Counted from the first letter of the stretch, positions 42,440-51,934 are shown. The stretch is 64,000 nucleotides of DNA from Symbiodinium sp. CCMP2592 (GCA_905221615.1 CAJNDT010000003.1:1199967-1263966), one strand, 5' to 3'. The notes: generated by a model from the sequence alone, not told the origin. A program made the numbers and translations.

Positions 42440-42708
42440 GCCGACGCGAAGCATCGGAAGCCTGGACAGTCGAGGTCAAGGCTCGGTCGTTGCCGGACCT
42501 GCAGAAACCGGCTCGCCCGAGCATGCACCACGAGCCCTCGCTGGCGCGAGAAGGCTTTGGTCTCGTCCTTGCAGGTGGTGAATTCCTCCACCCTGCCACT
42601 GCGCCACCCTGCCACTGTGGCGATGGCGAAAGGCAAGCTGACCCTGCATCCATCAGCGGAGGTCGTGTCTTCTGTCTTCTGTTGGAACACCGCATGGGAG
42701 AGCGATAG
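42440..42708 (+). CDS. Hypothetical exon or gene end
   Basis: About 89 codons open to TAG at 42706, with LPDLQKPARPSMHHEPSLAR and ISGGRVFCLLLEHRMGER. An in-frame near-duplicate CCACCCTGCCACTG lies at 42588 and 42603. Unrecognised; three frames are open across part of it. Confidence 0.35.
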
Positions 42709-43461
42709 AAGATGGAATGTCATCTGCTGTTTCAGAGCGATCTTTTACTCTTCAAAGAGACGCTAAATACGTACGGCGTTAGCGCAGCTTGTCCGGGCGT
42801 TACCCCTGAGATGTGCAGCTATCGTCTTGAGTTTTGAGAAGAAGGCCAGGCGGTATGGTGTATAGTGCTTCGGGCCTATACGGCTTATAGGGTTCAGGGC
42901 TCAGGGCTCAGGGACTCCATCCTCATGTCGGTCATCGCGATGCTGCTTACTGATGAAACGCTAAGCCCAGCACTCACTTCCATGAATGAAGACAGCTTCT
43001 AGGAACTTGTTGGCCTTCTTGGAGGGACAGCTCTGCACATCTGTCGCTTGCAATAGGCGACTAATAAGGTGACACTTGGAGGGTTCAGGGGCGACTTGAG
43101 GAGATGCAGTCAGGAGTGACAGGACGGGTTGCAAGTAATTCAGCTATTGAGGATGGAAGTCCAGTATATGTAGATGTGTCTTAAACAACAGCTTGTTCCT
43201 CAAGTGCCCTGTGATCCTTCAAACTTACAGGTGTAAGGGGTGCTCACTTTATTCAAGCTCGTCTGTCTCAAGCAGTGAGCTGCATGGAAACCATCGTCTA
43301 GAGTAACGAGCCCAAGAACTCCATAGAGCCCTTAAAGAAACCCTTAAATGGACCCCTGAAACCCCGACGGCCTTGCCAACCACAGGCGCTGGCTGTGGCG
43401 GAAAGGCTCCGGCTCACCAATGCTTGATCAACCTGGACCTGCAGGCAGCGCTGTTGTTTCA
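42709..43461. other. No confident gene
   Basis: Degenerate repeats and short open segments only; a possible segment at 43380-43450 is open on both strands. Confidence 0.4.
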
Positions 43462-43589
43462 GGACCCAAAAAGCACACAAGCATAAGCATTTTATAGGGG
43501 ATATCCTTAGCTTGTTGGGCTTCATTATAAGGGGCTTTATATGGGATATCCCTATCCTGGTTTTTGCTTATGTGCTTTTTGGGGTCCCT
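43462..43589. repeat. Single palindromic element
   Basis: ACCCAAAAAGCACACAAGCA opposite TGCTTATGTGCTTTTTGGGG, with internal GGGATATCC copies. Confidence 0.7.
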
Positions 43590-43868
43590 AGTTGTACAAA
43601 GAGACTCTCCGGGCTCCGTCAAGGGGCTCTCCAGCAGGGTGCGGGATCCGCGTGAATCTGCAGAGGGACCTCCATGTCTCTGGCCTTCAGTACCCAGAGA
43701 GCCCAACATCCCTGAATTAAAGAATATGTCTAGCTTCTACGAGAGAAATGATTCAGCCTACATTTTGATATCGGCCTTTGTGCACATCTCAGGAGTACCC
43801 CCCAACCATCTTCGGGATTCTGAGGCTGCCTGCACCTTCAATCCGAGGTGGACAGGTTTGTGGGGCTT
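43590..43868 (+). CDS. Hypothetical exon between two palindromes
   Basis: About 93 open codons with no repeat character, e.g. DSPGSVKGLSSRVRDPRESA and NMSSFYERNDSAYILISAFV. Bounded by palindromes on both sides. No domain recognised; splice limits not fixed. Confidence 0.35.
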
Positions 43869-43961
43869 TACCCATAGGCCCCATAGTAGTTCTTTTTTGG
43901 GTTCATATTTAGAACCCTATAAGGTAATCCCAAAAAGGAACTACTATGGGGCCTATGGGTA
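43869..43961. repeat. Palindromic element, family C
   Basis: TACCCATAGGCCCCATAGTA and exact complement TACTATGGGGCCTATGGGTA. Confidence 0.85.
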
Positions 43962-44429
43962 ATTACTAGGCCTTTACATGGTGCCATGAAGGCTTCGTGA
44001 GGAGGTTCTACGCGTTCTACTCAGCGAGTCCACCACCCTAAACTCAGGAGTATTTGGTAAATCGCTTACCTGGACCAAACATGAGTAAAATGAAGCTCAC
44101 AGATAACGAAAACCCTGATAGGGACCCTAATCGAACCCTTAACGGGGCCTTATTAATGGAGCTCTCAAAGAACACCTTTATCGATATTTACATATCAAAA
44201 ACGGAACCCTTAATCGAGCCCTTTATAAGGGACCCTTATATACCAATTCAAAGAACACCCTTCTGGATAAAGGGACCCTCAATCGAGCCCTTAAAGGGAC
44301 CCGTGAGCCCAAAGACTCCATCGAAGGCCAGGGGCAGCCCTCCGAAAGCACGCGCAACAGATCGCATTCAAGAGAAGCCCCTGGCCCGGACCCCAAAGGG
44401 TTGTAGAGGGTTGGGGAAATCCGGGTTCA

Positions 44430-44560
44430 AGGTTTAGGGTTTAGGGTTTAGGAATTTTCCATGTTGAAGGTTTCGGGTTTAAGAAGTTTCGGGTTGAGGA
44501 TTTTTAGGGGTTTAGGGTTGAAGAAGGTCTGGGGTTTAGGGGTTTAGGGTCTCGGGCTGG
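44430..44560. repeat. TTTAGGG-like tract
   Basis: Degenerate GGTTTAGGGTTT and GTTTCGGG phrases. Confidence 0.6.
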
Positions 44561-44840
44561 AACATCCAGTGGGCGTGGCTTCGGAGATTTTTGTTAGGGA
44601 GGTTTGATCAGGGCTTTGCAGAGGTTCTTTATTGGGTTTGACAGGGTTTTCGCACATGAGGCGTGAGGTTTTGGAGAGCACTTCATCGGGCTCAATGGTT
44701 TTCACAACTGTAAGCTTTACGGGTTTCAAGTCGTTGAGGTTTCGGCTTGCGGCCTTAGGGTTTAGGGTGTTGTGTATCGAAGCCCCCAGCCTCTAGTCAG
44801 ACGATTCGGTTTCGATAATATCTCAAGCCTCTTTTGCTAG

Positions 44841-45000
44841 ATGCCCTGTGGCTTATATGGCTGCGAATATGATGATCACTCATTGAGCGTTCGAGGGGAC
44901 AAAGTCTTTCTGGATGAGGCGGGAACCTGCGTCATATGCGTCGGGCCATGGGCTGGCGTCTGGATGCCCTTGTCACAAAACACAACGATTGTCGTCTGCT
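44841..45000 (+). CDS. Exon candidate at the left edge of the 45-54 kb block
   Basis: Follows CTTTTGCTAG. Frame MPCGLYGCEYDDHSLSVRGD, KVFLDEAGTCVICVGPWAGV, then hydrophobic sequence that runs into the repeat boundary. Cys/Trp-rich, unrecognised; may be interrupted by the block. Confidence 0.4.
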
Positions 45001-45043
45001 TTGGTGGGTTTTGCTGTTCCGTACTTATATGTCGAGTTATATG

Positions 45044-45260
45044 TCGGTCATGTGCAATTATAAATCATGCAAGGGCATTTATAAGTAGTGTATTGACATA
45101 GCAAGTGAGCTGTAAGTCCATACAGAGTTATATTTGCCTTATAACTAATTGAAGGAGTTAAGGCTCCACTTATAAGTCCCGGTTAAGTCCTCGCTAAGTA
45201 GTTATAAGTGGGAGTTATAAGTCCGCCGTAAGTCCACTCGCTGGGAGTTATAACTCCGAC
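45044..45260. repeat. ACTTATAAGT-rich subterminal repeats, left
   Basis: Repeated ACTTATAAGTCC, GAGTTATAAC and TAAGTCC words, many of them self-complementary. The same words recur at 54395-54505. Confidence 0.7.
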
Positions 45261-45299
45261 GCTCCCGCAACGCTATTTCCCGAAAAATGTATCCGTGGG

Positions 45300-45540
45300 C
45301 CAAAAATTGAACCGCCCAAACAAAAAAAAAACGTCGCCTGAAGTCCGAAAGCCAACCCCCCAAAACAAAAAAAATACGAGCCTCAAGTCGAAAATTTAAC
45401 CGCACCAAAACAAAAAAAAAGTCGCCTGAAGTCGAAAATTGAACTCCCTCAAACCTAAAAAAAATTAGCCTCAAGTCGAAAATTAATTCACCCAAACTCA
45501 AAAAAACGCATACCTGAAGTCGAAAATTTGACACTTGTAA
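45300..45540. repeat. 44-bp tandem array
   Basis: Unit GAAAATTNAAC...CCAAAC(A)n...GCCTGAAGTC. Consecutive starts are 44 bp apart (for example 45434 and 45478), five to six diverged units. Confidence 0.85.
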
Positions 45541-45690
45541 GTTGCAAAAACATGCCAGCTGAATGCCAAAATCTGCCAGCCCAAGAACCAAACGATGCTA
45601 CCCGAGACCGGGCCCTTGACCCCAAACTCCAAGCCGTCTTAACCTCAAACCCGAACTCCAAATCCGCTGTGAATGTGGCTCTAAATGAAT

Positions 45691-45712
45691 GCATGGAGGC
45701 ATCGCCCCATGC
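45691..45712. repeat. GGC-loop hairpin 1
   Basis: GCATGG-A-GGC-ATC-GCC-C-CCATGC layout: variable complementary outer stem around a conserved core. Confidence 0.7.
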
Positions 45713-45718
45713 ATCTTG

Positions 45719-45740
45719 TGCAGGAGGCTTCGCCCCTGCA
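45719..45740. repeat. GGC-loop hairpin 2
   Basis: TGCAGG, A, GGCTTCGCC, C, CCTGCA: same core as hairpin 1 with a different outer stem. Confidence 0.7.
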
Positions 45741-45901
45741 TGCACTGCATGGGCATAGCAGCACGCATGACTCAGCAGACAGACACACACGAAGCCAGAC
45801 GCACTGCAGACAGACACATGTGCAGGCCCATGGCATATAAAGAACATGCAGGCAAGTTCCTGAAACCTCAGCAGCGGCACAGCTGCTTCGTTGCGGTCGC
45901 C

Positions 45902-46277
45902 ATGGACAAGGTCCAGCCGAAGTCCGCGGCGAAGGGAAAAGGAGAAGGAAAGGACCCTGAAGAGAAGGGAAAGGGAAAAGGAGAAGGAAAGGACCCGGAA
46001 GAGAAGGGAAAAGGAAAAGGAGAAGAGAAGTACCTCCAAGAGAAGGGAAAGGGACAGGAAAAAGGAGAAGGGAAGGACTCCGAAGAGAAGGGTCCGGGAA
46101 AAGGAAAAGGGAAGCGCCCAGAAGAGAAGGGTCTTGGAAAAAGCAAAAAAGGAGGGAAGGACCTCGAAGAGAAGGGAAAAGGAAAAAGGAAAAGGGAAGT
46201 GCCCCGAAGAGAAGGGGAAAGGAAAAGGAAAAGAAGAGGACGTCAGCAGGGGGCAGCTCGAAGACATCGAAGCCTAA
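45902..46277 (+). CDS. Lys/Glu/Gly-repeat protein, frame broken near 46190
   Basis: ATG at 45902 (MDKVQPKSAAKG), then about nine units of the form GKGEGKDPEEKGK (27-33 bp each). Near 46185-46200 the repeat pattern moves to another frame (PEEKGKGKGKEEDVSRGQLE, ending TAA 46275). That implies one indel, in this copy or in the assembly. Highly charged and disordered; function unknown. Antisense open frames over this stretch are shadows of the biased composition. Confidence 0.5.
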
Positions 46278-46345
46278 ACCCCAGAAAACCTCAAATGTAA
46301 AACCTAAACCGTTTTTGATTTATGATTATACATGCTTGCCGCTGC

Positions 46346-46373
46346 CATATATATATATATATATATATACACA
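46346..46373. repeat. TA microsatellite
   Basis: (TA)13 or so, between two genes. Confidence 0.9.
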
Positions 46374-46396
46374 GCAAGCTTAAAAGCTGGCCTTCC

Positions 46397-46414
46397 TCGA
46401 AGGCCTCGCCTCGA
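46397..46414. repeat. GGC-loop hairpin 3
   Basis: TCGA, A, GGCCTCGCC, TCGA. Confidence 0.6.
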
Positions 46415-46426
46415 TAGTTTTCTGTT

Positions 46427-46452
46427 GCTTCGAAGGCTTCGCCTCTTGAAGC
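46427..46452. repeat. GGC-loop hairpin 4, directly before an ATG
   Basis: GCTTCGA, A, GGCTTCGCC, TC, TTGAAGC; ends two bases before the ATG at 46454. Confidence 0.7.
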
Positions 46453-46453
46453 G

Positions 46454-47656
46454 ATGGTGGCAGCGACGCAGCAGACACAGGCCGCGGAGACGGTTGTGGA
46501 GCCGCAGCAGACCCAGGTGCCTGCAGGGGAACCACAGACCCAGCAGCCTGCAAGCCAGCAGGGGCCCGAGCCTTCGCCAGCTTCGGTGGCCAAACAGGAG
46601 CCAGAGACCTCAGCCGATGCAGCCTCTGCAGCTGACGGGCAACTGCAGCTGGTGCCTGGCGAGGCCGATCTGGGCTCTTTGCTGGAGCCGGCCGTGCATC
46701 CGATGGTCCCGACCAGCAAGCACCCCGTGCCGTTCATCTGCTGCACCTGTGGGCAGCAGTCGACGGAGTCCGTGACCTGTGCCAGGCACACGAAGGGTCA
46801 GCAGTCCCTTCGCTGCCGCAAGTGCCACAGCAGCAAAGCGGCTATAGCACGCTTAAGCCGGGCCCATGATGGGCTTGTGCAGGACTTTGGCAGGATCGAC
46901 GATCGCGGAGCTGTGCAGAACTTTTTCAAAGAGTTTGGGCACCTCAGGGGGAGGGAGCTGATCGTCAAGCTCGAAGAAGCTGTCCAGAGCTGGACGACGG
47001 AGATCTCGAGGAACAGTTTCCAAGGCACGGGCGAGTTCCTCGACGATCATGATCTGTGGCTTCGCTACAAAGACAAGCCGGATGGTGTCGAGCAGTACGA
47101 AAATGTGAAAAAAAGCTGCAAGCAGATCTTTGACAGGGTAAGAGGAGTTACCCTCTTCGAGGACATGAAGTACAAGTCCTCCCACGAGGATGTGGTGGAG
47201 AAGGGCAAGAAGAGGCAAAGGTCAACCTCTTGCCACCAGGACCTGGCCGAGGAGGTGGAGGACGCCGCTGAAGAGAAGGCCGCTGAAAAGAAGGCGATCT
47301 TCAAGAAGAAGAAGGGCAAAGGCGGCGACAACTTGCCCAAGTTCAAGAAGGGTGATCGGAGCAAGATCAACAAAAAGATGGAGGCCGTCGCATCGCAGCG
47401 GATGCAGTGCTTGGACTTGCTGTCCAGGGCGGAGAAGTTCGAGGGCATGGTGCCGGCCTATGTCTGCGACGCCGGCAGGGCCTCCATCGCCCAGGCTTTG
47501 GCGGCCCAGGAGGAGGTGGAGAAGCTCTTGGACGAAGACCATGGTATCGTCAACGACGTTCTGGACCAGGCGGACAAGATTTTGAACACCATCACCTCAG
47601 CCACCGCCCGGCTGAAGCTGCAGGTGGAGCAAGCGGCGGCCTTCAAATCCGTCTAG
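46454..47656 (+). CDS. Intronless protein with a four-Cys zinc-type motif
   Basis: ATG to TAG, 400 residues, no intron. Residues 1-90 are Gln/Pro/Ala-rich and disordered. Residues 96-124 hold CCTC...C...CRKC (C96, C99, C121, C124 as likely ligands; C109 between), a zinc-ribbon-like motif followed by basic residues. Residues about 245-325 are Lys/Glu-rich with KKKKGKGG, and the C-terminal 80 residues are helical. Proteins with a CRKC motif of this kind seem common in dinoflagellates (recollection, not searched). It could bind nucleic acid. It is flanked by hairpins on both sides, and the next gene follows the 161-bp repeats. Confidence 0.75.
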   Translation: MVAATQQTQAAETVVEPQQTQVPAGEPQTQQPASQQGPEPSPASVAKQEPETSADAASAADGQLQLVPGEADLGSLLEPAVHPMVPTSKHPVPFICCTCGQQSTESVTCARHTKGQQSLRCRKCHSSKAAIARLSRAHDGLVQDFGRIDDRGAVQNFFKEFGHLRGRELIVKLEEAVQSWTTEISRNSFQGTGEFLDDHDLWLRYKDKPDGVEQYENVKKSCKQIFDRVRGVTLFEDMKYKSSHEDVVEKGKKRQRSTSCHQDLAEEVEDAAEEKAAEKKAIFKKKKGKGGDNLPKFKKGDRSKINKKMEAVASQRMQCLDLLSRAEKFEGMVPAYVCDAGRASIAQALAAQEEVEKLLDEDHGIVNDVLDQADKILNTITSATARLKLQVEQAAAFKSV

Positions 47657-47670
47657 ATCTTCTTTGCTTT

Positions 47671-47747
47671 TAGGGGCTGAGTCCATAATAGGGTTAAAAC
47701 GGGGCCCAAAAGTTTAAAGGTTGCTTATGTATACTCAGCCCCTAAGT
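47671..47747. repeat. Palindrome after the 400-residue gene
   Basis: TTTTAGGGGCTGAGT opposite ACTCAGCCCCTAAG, 15 bp after the stop codon. Could act as an RNA hairpin in the 3' region. Confidence 0.6.
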
Positions 47748-47772
47748 TCTTTAGGGCGGGCAGAGATTTTGA

Positions 47773-47796
47773 TTCCTGGTGGTTTGCCCCCAGGAA
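47773..47796. repeat. GGC-loop hairpin 5
   Basis: TTCCTGG, T, GGTTTGCC, C, CCAGGAA: 7-bp outer stem, core altered to GGTTTGCC. Confidence 0.65.
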
Positions 47797-47814
47797 GCTC
47801 GTCATGCCTGCGAC

Positions 47815-47827
47815 GAGGCTTCGCCTC
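47815..47827. repeat. GGC-loop hairpin 6
   Basis: GAGGCTTCGCCTC, a perfect 5-bp stem with loop TTC. Confidence 0.65.
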
Positions 47828-47840
47828 TGGAGTGATGTGT

Positions 47841-47865
47841 GTGCCAGGTGGCTTCGCCCCGGCAC
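47841..47865. repeat. GGC-loop hairpin 7
   Basis: GTGCC, AGGT, GGCTTCGCC, CC, GGCAC. Confidence 0.7.
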
Positions 47866-48119
47866 TTTATAATCAAGAGTTCATGACGCATGCAGTCGGG
47901 GCGCAAAAAAGGTCCCTTTCAGATGGGTTGAGATGTCCCTTTGAGGGCTTGTGTCTTGTGTATGTATAAAATAAGCCTAAACGTGACGATAAGCCCTGTG
48001 TATATACATGTAGACAATCCAAACACAAACTTTCTGTATATATCTATATACATATGTACCATGGGGCTGGGGGGTTAAAAACCCTAAACCTTATGGATGT
48101 TTCTATTGCATGACACAGA

Positions 48120-48653
48120 AATCACCCTAAGAACAAAAATCCAAACAAACAACACATGATAACACAAGAATCAACACAAAAAACAAAAATAAACAATAGA
48201 AACAAAAAATCAAATTGCAAAATAAAAAAAGGAAAGAGAAACATAAAATTAAGAACAAAATCAAAAGCAAAAAACAATCCAAAACAAAATGAAACCAACA
48301 AAAAGTAAAACGAAATGCTAAAAAATAAATAAAAAATAAAAACATAAAACCGAATTAGAAAAACAAAACAAAAAATAATAAAACAAAAAACAAAAAACAA
48401 AAACAACAAAAAAATAAAATTAAAAAAACGTAAAAAATAAAAAACAAAACATGTAAACATAAAAAATGAAAAAATCAAACGGAGAAAAAAACGTAAAAAA
48501 AAACACGAAAAATATAAAAAAATAAAAAGAAAAACAAAAAACAAAACAAAAATATAAAAAAAATGAAAAAAACAAAAAAATGAAAAATCGAAAAAAGAAA
48601 AAAAAACAAAAAAAACACAGAAACAAAAAAACAAACAACAAAAAAAAAAACGT
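48120..48653. repeat. A-rich strand-asymmetric low-complexity tract
   Basis: About 530 bases of A-runs broken by C, G or T (AAACAAAAAA style). Long minus-strand Phe-rich open frames here are a by-product. Confidence 0.85.
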
Positions 48654-48654
48654 G

Positions 48655-48860
48655 GTCGCGGGGTCGTGTAGTGTCGCGGGCGTGTCGCGTGTCGCGGCGT
48701 GTCGCGGTGTCGCGGGCGTGTCGCGGGCGTGTCGCGGGCGTGTCGCGGGCGTGTCGCGCGGGCGTGTCGCGGGCGTGTCGCGGGCGTGTCGCGGGCGTTT
48801 TGGGGGCGTGTCGCAGGCGTGTCGCGGCGTGTCGCGGGCGTGTCGCGGGCGTGTCTGCGG
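48655..48860. repeat. 11-bp GC-rich tandem repeat
   Basis: GTGTCGCGGGC units, about 17, with occasional shortened units. Abruptly joins the A-rich tract. Confidence 0.85.
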
Positions 48861-48864
48861 GGTT

Positions 48865-49450
48865 GGCCCCCAATCCCCAGCCCCCGCCGGGCTTCCGCCC
48901 CAACCCCCCAACCCGGTCCTGCAGTCCCAAAACCCAAATTCCACCCAATCCCCCTTCCCAACCCCGGTCGCAGCCCCAAAACCAGACCCAGCCCCCAGCC
49001 CCCAATTTCACCCTCCACCCAACCCCACCCCAACCCCATTCCCAACCCAGTCCAAGCCCCAAAACCCCCTACCAGACCTTTCAGGTCGCCCATGCCCAAC
49101 CCTCCACCCAACCCCCCAACCCCGTTCCCAGTCCAAGCCCCAGGTCACAGCCCACCCAACCCCCCAAACCCCCTTCCCATCCACCCCCTCACCACCACCC
49201 CCTTTCCCCTCCGTCACCTTCGAAATACAACCATCAATTCCCACGCCCACCCAAAAGAATCTATTGCATTCACTGCATCCCAACCCCAAACCCATAACCC
49301 TGAGCCTTGCCCATGTCTAAAAAAGTGGAAAATGAACCCGAAATCCATGCAAAAACAAACACACTTCGCACCACTGCTTCCCAACCCCAAACCCACAACC
49401 CTGAACACCGGACCCACCCTGAACCCTGAATTTTCCCATGGATGTCCGAC
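48865..49450. repeat. C-rich strand-asymmetric tract
   Basis: CCCAACCCC and CCCCAAAACCC phrases with very few G on the plus strand. Includes an approximate duplication of AACACACTTCGCACCACTGC-type sequence near 49360 and 49500. Confidence 0.8.
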
Positions 49451-49753
49451 CCATGTCTAGAAATAGTGGAAAAATGAAACCGAAATCCATGGACAAAAAC
49501 ACAATTCGCAACATTTGTGGGTTGGGGTGCTTTGGGGGTTAAATAAGTTGTACATGTTGAATATGTATATATATATATATATATGTGGTATGATCTTCAT
49601 CGCAGTCCTAATAGCTGATATATACTAAATGTTCTAAATGCTCTTTATATATATATATATATATATGTACTAGCCCGGAATAGGAATCTGCGTAGAGCCA
49701 GATCCCAGAAATCGGACCCTTAATGGGTTCCAGTTAATGCAAGACAAAGTCTT

Positions 49754-50228
49754 GCATACAAATCGCGGCAGCACTGCAGAAACTGGTTTCGCAGTTGATT
49801 GTTGAAGCCTTGGACACTGTAGCCTCTGTAGACAGGCATGTGGTTATGCTGAAAAAATGCAAAGCGCAACCGGTTGCACTATGTATTTTGCTACGAAATC
49901 AATAGCTTATGCCCGCATACAAATCGCGGCAGCACTGCAGAAACTGGTTTCGCAGTTGATTGTTGAAGCCTTGGACACTGTAGCCTCTGTAGACAGGCAT
50001 GTGGTTATGCTGAAAAAATGCAAAGCGCAACCGGTTGCACTATGTATTTTGCTACGAAATCAATAGCTTATGCCCGCATACAAATCGCGGCAGCACTGCA
50101 GAAACTGGTTTCGCAGTTGATTGTTGAAGCCTTGGACACTGTAGCCTCTGTAGACAGGCATGTGGTTATGCTGAAAAAATGCAAAGCGCAACCGGTTGCA
50201 CTATGTATTTTGCTACGAAATCAATAGC
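49754..50228. repeat. 161-bp exact tandem triplication
   Basis: Starts 49754, 49915 and 50076. The three units appear identical by eye. The unit holds ATCGCGGCAGCACTGCAGAA and AACCGGTTGCACTATG. It is open across unit joints (69 codons, twice) but 161 is not a multiple of three. Confidence 0.95.
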
Positions 50229-50390
50229 TCAGAGACACATTGAGTTTTCCCAGGTAATTTGTTGCTTCTGCTGCACCAGCAGCAGCAACAGCAACCAATG
50301 TCATGCATAAACTATAACTTCGCGCTGCTTGTCAGGAAGCCACAGCATGGTGTGATGCAGCCGTTGGCTCAAAGTCAGGTTTTGCTCTCG

Positions 50391-50415
50391 CTGCATGAAG
50401 GCATCGCCTCATCAG
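50391..50415. repeat. GGC-loop hairpin 8
   Basis: CTGCATGA, A, GGCATCGCC, TCATCAG; 22 bp before the likely ATG of the next gene. Confidence 0.65.
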
Positions 50416-50436
50416 CCGTGGATCGGTGCTCCATCC

Positions 50437-51378
50437 ATGGCCGAAAAGCATGTGCGAGACATGCTGGAGTTTGTGGCGATGCTCCGGAAATCTTCAGGGC
50501 GGCCTACGGGGAACAAGCGCCGGCAGCTTGTCCCATGGACTTGCCGGCCTTGCGCGGGCTTACCAAAGCCCTTGCTGCGAGGAGCACGCACAACAGTGTG
50601 CAGCAAAAGGGCTTTGGGCAGCAGCTCGGCAAAAAGGACAGGTGCCTTCAGGAGAACATGCACGGTGCCCTGTTAGGGCACCTTGGCAACCTCTTGATGA
50701 ATGCCATGGAAGGGAACGGCGTCCCTGGCCTGCGAAATTTCGCTATGACGAAGAAGCGGAAGATGTTGGAGGACGGAGAAGCCTCCGTGCCGCTTCAGCT
50801 CCAGCTCCCAAGCAAGAAGCTGGCTTTGAAAGACAAGGAGGAGGTGGCGGAGAAGGACGAGGAACAGCAAGCAGAGGACTTGGAGGAGAGGCTTCGCCCT
50901 TCAAAAAAACGCCTGCCGAGCCTAAGAAGGCCCGGCGCAGTGTCGACGAGATGGTCTCCAAACTCCAGGACAGCTCGCGGCCAACAAGGGAAATCCAAGC
51001 AGCACACCTGCCAAAGCAAAGGCTGAAAAGGAGTCCGAGACGACTCCTTCGCCCAAGCCGTCGAAGCCGGCGAAGGGCACACCTGCCAAAACAAAGCCTG
51101 CCGGAGGAAAGGGCGCAGGCCTGGCAGCTGCAGCTGCAGCCCAGGGGAAAGGCAAAGGCAAGGGCAAGGGCAAGAAGGTGCTGACAGCTTTGCCCAAGTA
51201 CCCGGGCACGGCAAAGAAGCCGCCGGTGTGGTTGCAGACCTGCAAGATCTACACGGATACGACCACGAATGCGTGGAGGGTCCAGATCTGGGGCGACAAG
51301 AAGGACAAATCGTTCAAGTTTTCGGACAACCCAAAAGCTTCTTGGCAGCGGCTCAGCGCCTACGTGAGCGAGCTCTAG
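50437..51378 (+). CDS. Frame-broken gene with conserved Trp/Lys C-terminal domain
   Basis: Likely start ATG 50437 (MAEKHVRDMLEFVAMLRKSS). Protein-like sequence then moves through three frames: to MDLPALRGLTKALAARSTHN and MTKKRKMLEDGEASVPLQLQ, then SPFKKTPAEPKKARRSVDEM near 50900, then STPAKAKAEKESETTPSPKP near 51000. The last frame runs to TAG 51376 and holds the domain YPGTAKKPPVWLQTCKIYTD, NAWRVQ, KDKSFKF, PKASWQRL. Each step moves the codon start by one base the same way, so three single-base deletions (or assembly errors) would explain it. The Lys/Ala/Pro middle is disordered. The C-terminal domain looks like a dinoflagellate-expanded family; function unknown. Confidence 0.55.
50886..50902. 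repeat. GGC-loop hairpin 9 inside the broken gene
   Basis: GAGA, GGCTTCGCC, CTTC at the point where the reading frame changes; followed by an A7 run. Confidence 0.55.
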
Positions 51379-51382
51379 ATGT

Positions 51383-51398
51383 CAGTGGCCTCGCCCTG
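51383..51398. repeat. GGC-loop hairpin 10, just after a stop codon
   Basis: CAG, T, GGCCTCGCC, CTG, 5 bp after the TAG at 51376. A looser relative, GGCAGTGGCTTCGCTCGGCA, lies at 51454. Confidence 0.5.
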
Positions 51399-51595
51399 CA
51401 TCTTGCATGTAGGTCTACCGGCGGCCTCGCCCTCTGCGTGCGCTTCCGAATTTGGCAGTGGCTTCGCTCGGCATTCTTTAAAGAGCATGTGCGACGGGGA
51501 ACGGCACGCAGAAGAAAAAAGATTGTAGCACGGAGTTGGTTTAACCCCCAGCCCTAAATGCATGTTCAACCCTGTACATAATCTATACCCTCGAT

Positions 51596-51680
51596 TTATC
51601 CAGGGTCCGGAAGGGTGGCCCTGGGTACCCTTGGGAACAGGGTCCGAAAGGGTCGCCCGACCCATTCGGACCCTACCTCA
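51596..51680. repeat. AGGGTCCGAAAGGGT repeat, left of the palindrome
   Basis: Several CAGGGTCCGAAAGGGT and CCCATTCGGACCCT words in both orientations; related sequence at 53857-53975 on the other side. Confidence 0.65.
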
Positions 51681-51934
51681 GATATTAGAAAAGCAAGCCA
51701 GTTAAAACCAGATTTAACTTGCCTGCGGTAGTCCTGCGGTATCACCGCACCGAAAGAATGCCTTTTGGGGGGTGGCTGACGGGGGGGGGCACTAGGCATT
51801 GAAATACCTTGTAGACCCCCGGAGTGCCTTGTATGGGGGTCATAGAATATGAGAGAATAGGTGTGCTGGCGAGTGGTACAAAACATTTACCCTGAAAACC
51901 TAAACCCTGAAACCTATACACCAAAATCCAGAGA

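Noticed and set aside
45488-46267. Minus-strand 259-codon Phe/Ser/Pro-rich frame
   Set aside because: It is the antisense shadow of the K/E/G repeat gene and the A-rich 44-bp array.
48122-49111. Long frames on both strands (up to 329 codons)
   Set aside because: They follow from lack of stop codons in low-complexity DNA; the peptides are homopolymer-like.
49857-50227. Faint resemblance of the 161-bp unit's peptide to a histone H3 helix (AALQ...DT...)
   Set aside because: Only a handful of spaced matches, no conserved histone block, and the unit length breaks the frame.
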